Shown here: positions 30,878-40,020 of the stretch, piece after piece
Numbering within the stretch: position 1 is the first letter of the stretch
How the letters are laid out: every line of letters starts with the position of its first letter
Assembly (NCBI GenBank): GCA_019639135.1
Contig: JAHBSL010000023.1
Location: 1-64,000, forward strand
Origin: Acidobacteriota bacterium
Lineage (GTDB): Bacteria; Acidobacteriota; Blastocatellia; Pyrinomonadales; Pyrinomonadaceae
Reading direction: 5' to 3'
DNA: 64,000 nt
Notes under the pieces: model-generated
Told to the model about the DNA's origin: nothing
What the model saw: the letters and a program-made list of their open reading frames with translations, nothing else
Database searches by the model: none
Translations under genes and position numbers: made by a program

Positions 30878-33034
30878 CTAACTATTGGCCTGGGCACATA
30901 TCGCGCAGAAGGGCGTTCCGTCCTGAGCGGCTCGCTGAAGTGCTATCGCCTGCGGGCTGAAGCTCTTGACCGGAGCGGGCGGCGAGGGCTGTGCCGCAGG
31001 GGCCCTTTCGCCGGGATTTGCCTTATCAGCCTCTTTCGGGTCCTTTGGAGGCTCGGGGCTGCATCCGCCGCCGGTGCCGGCCGCACCGCCGCTGTTGATC
31101 ATCACCATCGTTCCCGAGATGAAAACTCCGCCCGGATTGATATTGATGAAGTTTCCGCCGACCTTAAGTGTCAGGCTGGTGCCGGCCTCGATGACCGCGG
31201 TCATTCCGGCCTTGATATGAACGGCCGAACCGCCCTCGATGGCGAAATTCATACCTGCCTTTTCGTGGACATCTGATTGAGCGTTGATCGAGAGGGTGTC
31301 GCCGATCTTCTGATTGACGTTACCACCAACCGTTAGATGGATGTCCTTATCGATCTTCTCGAACTGGTCATTCTTGACCATCAGGTGGCGGTCGTTGCCG
31401 ATATATTCCATGCAGTCGTTCTTGACCCGGATGTCCTGATTCTTTTCGGCGTGGATGAAGATCTGTTCGCTGCCCTTCTTGTCCTCGAAGCGGAGTTCGT
31501 TAAAGCCGCTGCCGCCCTTCGAAGAATCTGTTTTTATGGTCGATTTCGTCTTCTCATCCGGCAGCACATAAGGCGGCATCGTTTCCGGGTTGTAAACGCA
31601 GCCGGTGATGATCGGCTGGTCGAGATCGCCCTCGACAAAATGGACCACGACCTCCATTCCGATCCGCGGAATGAACACCATGCCCCATCTATTTCCGGCC
31701 CAGCCCTGAGCCACGCGAACCCAGCACGAACTCTCTGCATTATTGGTGCCAAAGCGGTCCCAATGGAACTGCACTTTTACGCGGCCGTATTTGTCCGTAA
31801 AGATCTCCTCACCCGGAGGGCCGACGACATAAGCCGTTTGCGAGCCATAGACCCTCGGTTTTGGGGTGATCCGCAGCGGACGGAAGGGCGGTTTGCCAGC
31901 ACCATGCGGGATGGCCTGGAACCGATTCTGGTAAGCCTCGGCCGGGCTTTCGTCCGACACGTAAGACGGGGCCTGAAGCACTCGGTGCTCGACCTCGGTA
32001 ACGACATACATCCCGTTCGTATTCGAATCGGGATGCTCGCTGACGGTGAAGCGGTAACCGGGCGTAAACGAGGGACAATCGCTGTTCCCGACAAGGGTCG
32101 TGTACCCGGCATCGATCGCATCTATCAGGTTTGATGCTTGTTTTTGATTATCGGTGAAGATCTTCTGAAGCTCTGATGCCTGTTCACCGCCGCTCTTGTC
32201 GATCCCGTCGAACCTTTGGGCGTAACTGCCGGGATAGTCATATATCTCGAACTGGTCATTGCCGCCGACACTGAAACGCGAGGGCTTTGTGACCTCGAGT
32301 TTCTTGCGCGGCAGTTGAAAATTATGGTCCCACAGGGTGACCTTACCCGGCCGAAGCTGATAATCGGTATGCAGGCTGAAGATCGATGAGATCAACTCCT
32401 CTTCGCTTCCGACCTTCAGTGCATAGGGGATGGTGCTTTTTCCGGGACAATCTTTGTTAGATTGCGGCGTGTTTGCAATGACGATCTTATGCTCATTGTT
32501 AGAGTGCTCGAAGAAGTAGAAGATCCCTTCTTCTTCCATAAGCCGGGAGGCAAAATCCCAGTCCGTCTCCTGATACTGAACACAATAGTTCCTTTTCTCG
32601 AAGGTGCCCTGAAGCTCAAAGCGGCTGTTGAACCCGGTAACAATTTCCTGGAGGATATCCGGCACACTTTTCTGCTGGTAGATCTTCGTTTGCCGCCGCT
32701 GGGTCAGCATCCAGACCTGCGGTACGATGACCGCCTTGTAAAATGTGAAACGGGCGTGGCGAACGCCTTGCTGGAAGTGGCTGACGATGCCATGGAAGAA
32801 ACGTTCGACCCCGTCGGATTGCTTTACGGAGATCGCGACCGGCTTGCCGAGGATATTGGCAGGAGGGACGGTTGTCGGCGTGTAGTCCATGTCCTCTTCG
32901 GCATGGACGAGGTCCATCTCTATCGAATAGAGCCTTGACATACCTTCAGAGACGTTCATCGCCTCGACGAGGATCATATCTTCGCCGAGCGGCGAATTGA
33001 TCTTTATCAGCCTGTTGTCCTGTTTCGTTCCCAT
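30878..33034 (-). CDS. vgrG: VgrG tip protein (TssI)
   Basis: 718 residues. The gp27-like base (1-400, opening NRLIKINSPLGEDMILVEAMNVSEGMSRLYSIEMDL) is followed by the gp5 OB-fold (about 430-500: FTDKYGRVKVQFHWDRFG, SCWVRVAQGWAGNRWGMVFIPRIGMEVVVHFVEGDLDQPIITGCVYNP). Then comes a beta-helical needle of short repeats (about 530-660: EKNQDIRVKNDCMEYIGNDRH). The tail (about 661-718) is Pro/Ala-rich and ends FCAICAQANS with two cysteines. No enzymatic extension is recognised. GAGGAAG precedes the ATG. Confidence 0.95.
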   Translation of the reverse strand: MGTKQDNRLIKINSPLGEDMILVEAMNVSEGMSRLYSIEMDLVHAEEDMDYTPTTVPPANILGKPVAISVKQSDGVERFFHGIVSHFQQGVRHARFTFYKAVIVPQVWMLTQRRQTKIYQQKSVPDILQEIVTGFNSRFELQGTFEKRNYCVQYQETDWDFASRLMEEEGIFYFFEHSNNEHKIVIANTPQSNKDCPGKSTIPYALKVGSEEELISSIFSLHTDYQLRPGKVTLWDHNFQLPRKKLEVTKPSRFSVGGNDQFEIYDYPGSYAQRFDGIDKSGGEQASELQKIFTDNQKQASNLIDAIDAGYTTLVGNSDCPSFTPGYRFTVSEHPDSNTNGMYVVTEVEHRVLQAPSYVSDESPAEAYQNRFQAIPHGAGKPPFRPLRITPKPRVYGSQTAYVVGPPGEEIFTDKYGRVKVQFHWDRFGTNNAESSCWVRVAQGWAGNRWGMVFIPRIGMEVVVHFVEGDLDQPIITGCVYNPETMPPYVLPDEKTKSTIKTDSSKGGSGFNELRFEDKKGSEQIFIHAEKNQDIRVKNDCMEYIGNDRHLMVKNDQFEKIDKDIHLTVGGNVNQKIGDTLSINAQSDVHEKAGMNFAIEGGSAVHIKAGMTAVIEAGTSLTLKVGGNFININPGGVFISGTMVMINSGGAAGTGGGCSPEPPKDPKEADKANPGERAPAAQPSPPAPVKSFSPQAIALQRAAQDGTPFCAICAQANS

Positions 33035-33063
33035 CGGTGAATCTTCCTCAAAGAAAAGATCGG

Positions 33064-33591
33064 TCAGTAAACCTCGAGTCGTCCGATAGTGTAGTTTGCT
33101 GACAGCTCAAGGCCGACACCGGCAGGTGTGTCGATAGTGACAAGTTTCGGCCCGCTGCTCGAGGCGACATCGAAGGCAGTGTAAAGATAATGCAGATCAT
33201 TACGGAACGCCTCGACCTCGGCCGGAACCAATCGCGACAATCGGGCTCCGACCCGCGTAACCCTGACGAAGAAACGCGAGTTCTTGAGCGTTTTTGCGAT
33301 CTTCGACCACTGTCCGCCGAGCGATACGTTCACGCCCCAGTCGGTCGTTTCGGTATTGTGCAGACGCACGATCGGGTTATCGCAATTAAAGACACAAACC
33401 GCGCAAAGGCCGGTGCCGCCACCGAGGCCGAGACCGAGCCTTGCGCTCAAAATACTGAAGTCGTATCTGATGTTCGCATTCTGCAAATTGAACATGCGGC
33501 CCTCAGTATTTTCCATTCCGACGACGAACAGCGTTCCGCCGGTCTTAAGTCCAATACCCATCCATGTTTTGCTGGCATCAAAATCAGGCAT
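33064..33591 (-). CDS. unknown protein between ClpV and VgrG
   Basis: 175 residues, no signal peptide. Composition is Gly/hydrophobic-rich: GIGLKTGGTLFVVGMENTEG at the N-terminus, a LGLGLGGGTGLCAVCVFNCD segment with three cysteines (about 51-71), and a beta-like C-terminal half ending GLELSANYTIGRLEVY. No family recognised. It starts 9 bases after clpV and lies 29 bases before vgrG, so it is part of the T6SS transcript. It could be an effector, an accessory or a structural piece; the sequence does not decide. Confidence 0.6.
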   Translation of the reverse strand: MPDFDASKTWMGIGLKTGGTLFVVGMENTEGRMFNLQNANIRYDFSILSARLGLGLGGGTGLCAVCVFNCDNPIVRLHNTETTDWGVNVSLGGQWSKIAKTLKNSRFFVRVTRVGARLSRLVPAEVEAFRNDLHYLYTAFDVASSSGPKLVTIDTPAGVGLELSANYTIGRLEVY

Positions 33592-33600
33592 AAAGCAACC

Positions 33601-36387
33601 TCATGAAATCGAATATTCAAAGTTACCGTCCCCGCCAACGCCGACGTGAACCTTCTTGATAGATTCACCTGCCGCCATTCGCGAAAGGACCTCGCCGCTC
33701 ATATCCGGCAGCATCGTGCCCGTCAGGATGTTGTAAACATTGCGGGCTCCGCTATCGACATCGGTACACCGCGATGCCACCGTCTCTATGACGGCATCAT
33801 CGTAGGAAAATTGCGCACCGTGGTTATCGGCAATGCGATTTTTGATCTTGCCGAGCTGGAGCTTGATGATAAGCCGCAGGATCTCGTCGCTGATCGGATA
33901 GTAGGGAACCGTTACCATACGGCCGAGCAGGGCCGGCTTGAATGCCTTGTTGAGCTCGGGCTTGACGGCCTCGATGATGCCCTCGGGCAGCGGCCTCGTG
34001 TCCGGATCGGCACAGAGCTTCATGATCGTATCGGTACCGACATTCGACGTGAGGATGATGACGCAGTTCTTGAAATCGATCTCGCGGCCTTCGCCATCTT
34101 CGAGTACGCCCTTATCGAACACCTGGAAGAAGAGTTCCATCACGTCCGGGTGTGCCTTCTCGACCTCATCGAGCAGGACGACCGAATAGGGCTTTCGCCT
34201 GACGGCCTCGGTCAGAACGCCGCCTTCGCCGTAGCCGACGTATCCCGGAGGCGAACCCTTGAGGCTTGAGACAGTGTGGGCTTCCTGATATTCGCTCATA
34301 TTGATCGATATCAGATTTCGCTCGCCGCCGTAGAGAGCTTCGGCAAGGGCAAGTGCCGTTTCGGTCTTACCGACGCCCGACGTTCCGACGAGCATAAAGA
34401 CGCCGATCGGGCGTTTCGGGTCGGTCAGGCCGGCACGCGATGTGCGAATGCGTTGGGCAATAGCTTCGAGGGCGTGATCCTGCCCGAGCACACGTTCCTT
34501 GAGGGTTTCGTGCAGATTGAGGACGGCATTGATCTCATCCGCGACCATCTTGCCGATCGGGATGCCGGTCCAGCCGGAAATGATCTCGGCGACAGACTGG
34601 CCATTGACGACCGGCTGAATGAGCGGATTTTCACCCTGCAGCGTTTTGAGCTCTTCGGTCAGCCGCTTGAGTTCGGCCTTTGCCGCTTCGATATCGGCAG
34701 GCACGGCCGCTTCGGGGGCGGTTGCCGCCGCAGTTCCGGAATCATCGCCCGCGGGCGAGCCGTCCGCTTCGGCGGTTGCGGCAGCAGCCATCGCTTCGCC
34801 GCCGCCATTGGTGCTCGTTGCGGCGATCGCATCAGAGAGCTTGCCATCGAGCCGCGACATCTCCAGCTTGGTGCGGATCTTCTTGATCTGTTCGACGAGG
34901 GCCTTTTCCTTCTCGAACTGCTCGTTGAACCGGGCAAGTTCTTCCTCGACGCTCGCCTTCTCCGCTTTGAGCTTTTCGAGCCGTTCGTCGTGGTCGGCAC
35001 CGGTCACCTGTTCGCGTTCGAGCGAATCGATCTCGGAATCGAGGAACTGGATGCGGCGTTTTGCATCGTCGATCGGGGCCGGGATCGAGCCCTGGCCGAT
35101 TGCAACCTTTGCACATGCGGTATCGAGCACCGAAACCGACTTGTCCGGAAGCTGGCGGCCGGTGATATAACGGTGCGAGAGCTTGACGCATTCGACGATC
35201 GCTTCATCTAAGATGCGGACGTTGTGGTGGGCCTCCATCTTGTCCGCGATGCCACGCATCATCGCGATGGCCTTAATTTCGTCCGGTTCATCGACCTTGA
35301 CCACCTGAAAGCGGCGGGCAAGAGCGGCATCCTTTTCAAAGTACTTCTTGTATTCGGCCCAGGTCGTTGCCGCAATGGTGCGAAGTTCGCCGCGGGCAAG
35401 AGCGGGCTTCAGCAGGTTGGCGGCGTCGTTCTGCCCGGCGGCTCCGCCCGCACCGATCATCGTGTGCGCCTCGTCGATGAACATAATTATCGGCTGCGGC
35501 GAGGACTTGACCTCGTCGATGACCGATTTCAGGCGATTTTCAAATTCGCCCTTGACACCGGCACCGGCCTGGAGAAGGCCGAGATCGAGCGTGCGAACCG
35601 CAACATTTTTGAGCGGATCGGGGACGTCGCCCTCAACGATGCGAAGAGCAAAGCCCTCGACGACCGCCGTTTTGCCGACGCCGGCCTCACCGGTAAGGAT
35701 CGGGTTATTCTGCCGCCGGCGGGTCAGGATATCGATGATCTGGCGGATCTCGAAGTCGCGGCCGAGAACGGGATCGATCTTGCCGGCCCGTGCCTTTGCC
35801 GTCAGGTCCTCGGTGTATTGATCGAGTGCCTTGGTCTTGCCGGGAATGCCGGATGCGACGGCACTGCCGCCGGAAACGCCCGGAGCCTCGCCGAGGGCAA
35901 CAGCGTCGCGAGCCTCGGCCGAATCGGCAGTGATATCGGCAAAACCGGATGAAAACGCTTCAAGAGAGATGTGGTCAAATTCCTTAGAGATATCACGAGC
36001 GATGCGTGCCGTACGGTCATTCGTGAGCAGAGCCAGCAGGAGATGGCCCGAGCGGACGCGAGCCGCTCCGTGATCGACCGAAGCAAGCAGCCATGCGTCC
36101 TGGATCCACTCCGGGATGCGGTCGCTCAGGCCCGGCGTTCGCGAGTTGCCGGACTTGAACCGGTCGAGAGCGGCGTTCACATCCTTCGATAGCCGATCGA
36201 TGTTGATCTCAAAATGCGAACAGATCTTGTGAATGTCGGTGTTGTCCTGTTCGAGGAGCTTGACGAGCATGTGCTCGATCTCGACATCGTAGTTGGTACG
36301 CGAAAGGCAAAGCCCGGCAGCGCCTTCGAGGGCATTGCGCGAGACGTCATTAAGCCTTCCTACCAGTGATTTCAGATTAACGTTCAT
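33601..36387 (-). CDS. clpV: TssH/ClpV AAA+ ATPase
   Basis: 928 residues that disassemble the contracted TssBC sheath. The N-domain (1-160) is followed by the first AAA+ module with Walker A GEAGVGKT (233-240) and Walker B IIMFIDEAH (299-307), a coiled-coil M-domain (about 430-515) and the second module with GTSGVGKTE (668-676). Between the M-domain and module 2 (521-565) is an Ala/Gly/Asp-rich low-complexity insert. AGGAG precedes the ATG. Transcribed after TssG. Confidence 0.96.
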   Translation of the reverse strand: MNVNLKSLVGRLNDVSRNALEGAAGLCLSRTNYDVEIEHMLVKLLEQDNTDIHKICSHFEINIDRLSKDVNAALDRFKSGNSRTPGLSDRIPEWIQDAWLLASVDHGAARVRSGHLLLALLTNDRTARIARDISKEFDHISLEAFSSGFADITADSAEARDAVALGEAPGVSGGSAVASGIPGKTKALDQYTEDLTAKARAGKIDPVLGRDFEIRQIIDILTRRRQNNPILTGEAGVGKTAVVEGFALRIVEGDVPDPLKNVAVRTLDLGLLQAGAGVKGEFENRLKSVIDEVKSSPQPIIMFIDEAHTMIGAGGAAGQNDAANLLKPALARGELRTIAATTWAEYKKYFEKDAALARRFQVVKVDEPDEIKAIAMMRGIADKMEAHHNVRILDEAIVECVKLSHRYITGRQLPDKSVSVLDTACAKVAIGQGSIPAPIDDAKRRIQFLDSEIDSLEREQVTGADHDERLEKLKAEKASVEEELARFNEQFEKEKALVEQIKKIRTKLEMSRLDGKLSDAIAATSTNGGGEAMAAAATAEADGSPAGDDSGTAAATAPEAAVPADIEAAKAELKRLTEELKTLQGENPLIQPVVNGQSVAEIISGWTGIPIGKMVADEINAVLNLHETLKERVLGQDHALEAIAQRIRTSRAGLTDPKRPIGVFMLVGTSGVGKTETALALAEALYGGERNLISINMSEYQEAHTVSSLKGSPPGYVGYGEGGVLTEAVRRKPYSVVLLDEVEKAHPDVMELFFQVFDKGVLEDGEGREIDFKNCVIILTSNVGTDTIMKLCADPDTRPLPEGIIEAVKPELNKAFKPALLGRMVTVPYYPISDEILRLIIKLQLGKIKNRIADNHGAQFSYDDAVIETVASRCTDVDSGARNVYNILTGTMLPDMSGEVLSRMAAGESIKKVHVGVGGDGNFEYSIS

Positions 36388-36429
36388 AGGGGTTTCTCCT
36401 GCTGCTTTTTCTCACAATGAATGATTGCA

Positions 36430-37455
36430 TTAAAAGGTTTCCTGTTCCTGGTCCGTCGCCAGGATCACCTGCCTGTCGTCTTCGGTAAAGGGCTTCGATT
36501 TCAGCCACGTCGTCCAGCCGAGCATCGGCCGCCTGACGGCCCGGGTCGTCAGGACAAGCCCCGGGACCTGCTTCGCTTCGAGAACGAGCTGGACGTCAAA
36601 ATCGGTCTCAAGCCCGGCGAGGAACCTTACGATCGAGCGAAGCGGCTTGTTGGCGGTCCCGTCCGGGAGCATTGCCCGGAACTGGTCGAACTTCATCGGT
36701 CCGAGCGTGACTCGAAACTTCGACTGCTGATCCCAAACGCGGTCGCCGATCAAAGCCGAGCGGCCGAGCATGCTGTTTCGTAAGCCGAGAAATGTGACGT
36801 CACGAGCCGTCAAAGCCAGCCACTGCCCAAAGAACTGCGAAAGCTTTGCCGGAACGCCGAAATAGTCGCTGAGAATATTCTCGACCGCCGATGCCGAATG
36901 AGGCTTCTGAGAAATGAGCCCGACGTAGGGCAGCAGCGACTCGTCCTCAAGCCCCATCCTGCCGCGGAGCCCGCGGGTCCCAAGCCCGGCAAGATCGTAA
37001 AGATACGACGTGAACTCGTCGTTCCCGCGTTCATAGGCGACAGGGAAGCGATACTTTGCCCATGCCCGGTAAAAGAGCGAGACCGAACGATGCGTAAAGA
37101 TATCAAGGAACGCCCACAACGCTGTATCGCGCTGGCGGATGCGTTCCATTGCAAGCTCGGTGTAATGCACGGGCAGCGTGCCCGAAGGCCCGAGCATGCC
37201 CATGAAATTGACGAGCATCTCGAGACGGCGTTCGCCGGTCGCTTCGTCCTCGACCTCACGGATCTCCTGGATCTCGCTCGGCGGAAAATCAAGAGCGGGG
37301 CGCGTTCGGATACGTACAGGTTCATCCTTGGGCAGTGCTTCGCCGCCGACGGGTTTCTTGTCGGCATAAATGCGCTCCAATATCCGCATCGCCTGAAAGA
37401 AATCAAAGCGGTACGGCTCGTCAAAGAGTTGCTCTTTTACGCTCTTGTCAACCAC
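36430..37455 (-). CDS. tssG: T6SS baseplate protein TssG
   Basis: 341 residues of the TssG/ImpH/VasB family, with the opening EQLFDEPYRFDFFQAMRILERIY, the central LVNFMGMLGPSGTLPVHYTEL and RDTALWAFLDIFTHRSVSLFYRAWAKYRFP, and RNSMLGRSALIGDRVWDQQSKFRVTLGPM near the C-terminus. It forms the wedge complex with TssE, TssF and TssK. The start is GTG at 37455, 31 bases after the tssF stop. Confidence 0.94.
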   Translation of the reverse strand: MVDKSVKEQLFDEPYRFDFFQAMRILERIYADKKPVGGEALPKDEPVRIRTRPALDFPPSEIQEIREVEDEATGERRLEMLVNFMGMLGPSGTLPVHYTELAMERIRQRDTALWAFLDIFTHRSVSLFYRAWAKYRFPVAYERGNDEFTSYLYDLAGLGTRGLRGRMGLEDESLLPYVGLISQKPHSASAVENILSDYFGVPAKLSQFFGQWLALTARDVTFLGLRNSMLGRSALIGDRVWDQQSKFRVTLGPMKFDQFRAMLPDGTANKPLRSIVRFLAGLETDFDVQLVLEAKQVPGLVLTTRAVRRPMLGWTTWLKSKPFTEDDRQVILATDQEQETF

Positions 37456-37486
37456 AAAATCTTAGCCCGCCGTTGCCGGCGTTCAT

Positions 37487-39379
37487 TTACAGCAAAACCT
37501 GTTCGCCCGTCCGAGGCGGAAAGACCTTGATGTCCGCCTCACGCTGCTCGGAGCGGACGATCAATTGATTGAACGAATTGATCGACGAATAAAGTGCGAG
37601 AAAACGCTCAAGAACACAGGCGAAAAGGAACAGTCCGCTGCCGACGAACTGCTCTTCGTCGAAGGTCAGCGTCGTTTCAAGCCCGCGGACGAAGCCTGCC
37701 CCGATCTTGCCGCCGACCTGCCGGACGGCCTTTCGCGTCTCAATGCCGGTGATGCCCAGGATCTGCTTTCGGGTCACCGAGGAATCGTCAAAATTATACA
37801 GATGCAATATTTCCTGTAGAGCCTCGGGGGTGCCGTTCCGGTCGGCGACAATCGAGAGATAGTTCAGGTTCAAATGCGAAATGAGCCGCCACTGAAGAGC
37901 ACGCCGCTGCGGCGGACGGATCGTCTCGGTCGGCTTGGTCAGGCAGCGGACGCGCGAGACAAGAGCAGTTCCCTCAACGTCGAAATCGCTGTCTTTTCCA
38001 CCGAATGGAAGCCGTGCCGGCAGGTCGCGGTTCGTACACGTCGCCTTTACATTGAGCACCTCGACGTTCGGCGAATAGGGGTCGAACTTAGCATCGACGA
38101 ATGAAAGGAACATTTCCGTTCCTTCATCGTTCTCGCGTTGCGATTGCCGCCGCGTGGCATACCAATAAGACCGCTCCATCTCGTCGCCATAAGCGTGGCG
38201 AAGCGAATAGAACGGTGCAAATTCACGCGTCTCGCCCGAACGCGGATCCGAAGCAAAGACCTCGTCGATCGAATATATCTCGGTCGCCGACTGGCGATGG
38301 ATGTCGGGGATGATCTGGTACTCGTACTTCTGCTGCGAGATATAGATCGGGTCCGAGAGCTTTGAGAAAAGATTGATCACCGGCGTGCAGCCGAGCCGGA
38401 ACGTCTCCGTCACGACCGGTGCGATCGGCGGCGTCACATCGCGAAGGTGAATTAGAACGTCGAAATGGCTGCCGAACTTTGCCGCGATCGCCCGGTCAAC
38501 TCCGAGAATATCGAAGAATAGAAACTTGTAGGGGAACGCGAAATATTCCGTCAGCAAACGGTAGCCCTTGAACGAACGCTTTGAAGCCGGGAGCAGAGCC
38601 TCATCATCCGTAAAACCGACCTGGCGGATGGCGTCATCGGCCGGGATTACGACCGGGTCAGGGAGTTTGAGCTGGATGTTGGTCAGCGTCTTCATTGTCC
38701 CCGCACCGAGCGGCGGATCCTTCGGCCGGAACTCGACCGAGACCGCATGGTTCATGATGATCTCGTAAAGCGGGAAGACGAGCTGCGGGTCGCCGTCAAG
38801 ATAGAACCGGAACGATGAAAGCGGCGAATCGTCGGTCGTGACCTTCATCTCGTGAAGGTTTGCTCCGCCATAGCAGGCCATGCTTAGGCGGATGTAACAA
38901 TCGGTGAACTTGCCCTGGGAATTCTTTGGTGCCGGTGATTCGAGAGCGGCGGATTCAAGTTCTATCGGAAGAAGTTGAACATCATATGCCGTGCGGAACT
39001 GGCACGGTGTCCCCTCGACCGGCCGCGAGCTGAGCCGCGAGCCGCGTTCGACCACCTGGACAGAAGTGATCTTGTCGTTCGGCGAGCCGAATGAGAATTG
39101 CGTTACCGCCATCGAAGGGATCGGGGCAAGGTAATGCGGGTACAGAAGATTGATGAACGATTCGGTTATCTCCGGAAGTTCGTCATCAAGCTTGATCCCT
39201 ACGCGGCCCGTCAGGAAAGCAAAGGATTCGATGATCCGCTCAACGTGCGGGTCCTCGATCTTTTCTTCATCAAGCAGGAGCCGGGCGGCGATCTTTGGAT
39301 ACTTGCGGGCAAACTCGGCGCCCATCCGGCGCAGAAAGACCAGCTCGCGTTCGTAGTATCCAAGAAGTTCGTCTCTCAT
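37487..39379 (-). CDS. tssF: T6SS baseplate protein TssF
   Basis: 630 residues, full family length (ImpG/VasA). Conserved opening LLGYYERELVFLRRMGAEFARKYPKIAARL, PHVERIIESFAFLTGRV, and LLYPHYLAPIPSMAV. The long central part has the expected NLFSKLSDPIYISQQKYEYQIIPD. It pairs with TssG in the baseplate wedge. The stop is 31 bases before tssG. Confidence 0.95.
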   Translation of the reverse strand: MRDELLGYYERELVFLRRMGAEFARKYPKIAARLLLDEEKIEDPHVERIIESFAFLTGRVGIKLDDELPEITESFINLLYPHYLAPIPSMAVTQFSFGSPNDKITSVQVVERGSRLSSRPVEGTPCQFRTAYDVQLLPIELESAALESPAPKNSQGKFTDCYIRLSMACYGGANLHEMKVTTDDSPLSSFRFYLDGDPQLVFPLYEIIMNHAVSVEFRPKDPPLGAGTMKTLTNIQLKLPDPVVIPADDAIRQVGFTDDEALLPASKRSFKGYRLLTEYFAFPYKFLFFDILGVDRAIAAKFGSHFDVLIHLRDVTPPIAPVVTETFRLGCTPVINLFSKLSDPIYISQQKYEYQIIPDIHRQSATEIYSIDEVFASDPRSGETREFAPFYSLRHAYGDEMERSYWYATRRQSQRENDEGTEMFLSFVDAKFDPYSPNVEVLNVKATCTNRDLPARLPFGGKDSDFDVEGTALVSRVRCLTKPTETIRPPQRRALQWRLISHLNLNYLSIVADRNGTPEALQEILHLYNFDDSSVTRKQILGITGIETRKAVRQVGGKIGAGFVRGLETTLTFDEEQFVGSGLFLFACVLERFLALYSSINSFNQLIVRSEQREADIKVFPPRTGEQVLL

Positions 39380-39414
39380 CTACACTAAAAAGACCGCAGT
39401 TCGCCCGGCAGCCG

Positions 39415-39900
39415 TTAGCCTTCGGAAACCGAGAAACTTCCCGAGCCCGATTGAAGGACAGAATCGAAAACTACCGGCTCAGGGGTCGGCTCGATGTCAA
39501 GAATCGCCTCGATGCGAAAGCGGAGCTGTCTGTCGATATTGTTCACCGGGTCCATAGTGACCTTCAAATTCTTGAAGCGCGGTTCGAAGATCTTAAGTGC
39601 TTCTTCGATCTCGCGGACCATTCGTTTCTGCTCATTCTGGTTCTTGGCGCTGACGCCGGTGAAATCCGGCAGTCCGTAGAAGGCGACCGAACGCGGTGCT
39701 TCTTCAAGCCGGTCGTCGAGCGTTTCCGTATGGCAACGCGTATTGAGCAGCCACTCAAGGTCGCGCCGGACCGATTGTTTAAGCTCATTGACAGATGCGG
39801 TGTGCGACTTCGGCGGTTCCTCGCCGACGCGTGGGTCAAGATCGATCAACCGGTCAAGAACCGACGGCGTGACCCTTATCTCGTTACCGAATCGTGACAT
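39415..39900 (-). CDS. tssE: T6SS baseplate protein TssE (gp25-like)
   Basis: 161 residues with the gp25-like lysozyme-related fold: SVLDRLIDLDP, LKQSVRRDLEWLLNTR near the start, and a SVAFYGLPDF centre. The tail (after about 140) is Ser/Gly-rich. It links the baseplate wedges to the sheath. It is preceded by hcp with a terminator-like hairpin between them, so read-through sets its level. Confidence 0.92.
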   Translation of the reverse strand: MSRFGNEIRVTPSVLDRLIDLDPRVGEEPPKSHTASVNELKQSVRRDLEWLLNTRCHTETLDDRLEEAPRSVAFYGLPDFTGVSAKNQNEQKRMVREIEEALKIFEPRFKNLKVTMDPVNNIDRQLRFRIEAILDIEPTPEPVVFDSVLQSGSGSFSVSEG

Positions 39901-39908
39901 TAGAGCCT

Positions 39909-39943
39909 AAAGAGAAAAATACGCTCCCGCCGCTGTCGGCGGG
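39909..39943 (-). terminator. terminator/attenuator after hcp
   Basis: On the minus strand a CCCGCC/GGCGGG stem with a 6-base loop is followed by a TATTTTTCTCTTT tract. It lies about 80 bases past the hcp stop and before tssE. This could let hcp mRNA exceed that of the downstream genes. Confidence 0.75.
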
Positions 39944-39958
39944 AACGGTTGTGATGAA

Positions 39959-40020
39959 AAGGGTTGAAAGGAAGCGGCCAAACCTTTGCCAAGCCGCTTC
40001 CGGTTACGCGAGGAACCCTT
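39959..40020 (-). repeat. nested hairpin at hcp 3' end
   Basis: An inner 8-bp stem GGAAGCGG/CCGCTTCC (39970-39977 and 39994-40001) lies inside an outer pair AAGGGTT/AACCCTT (39959-39965 and 40014-40020) that overlaps the hcp stop codon. Together with the terminator it gives the hcp transcript a highly structured 3' end. Confidence 0.7.

Noticed and set aside
33064..33591. Unknown gene as an outer-membrane barrel because of alternating Gly/hydrophobic pattern
   Set aside because: There is no signal peptide and no terminal aromatic barrel motif; left as unknown.
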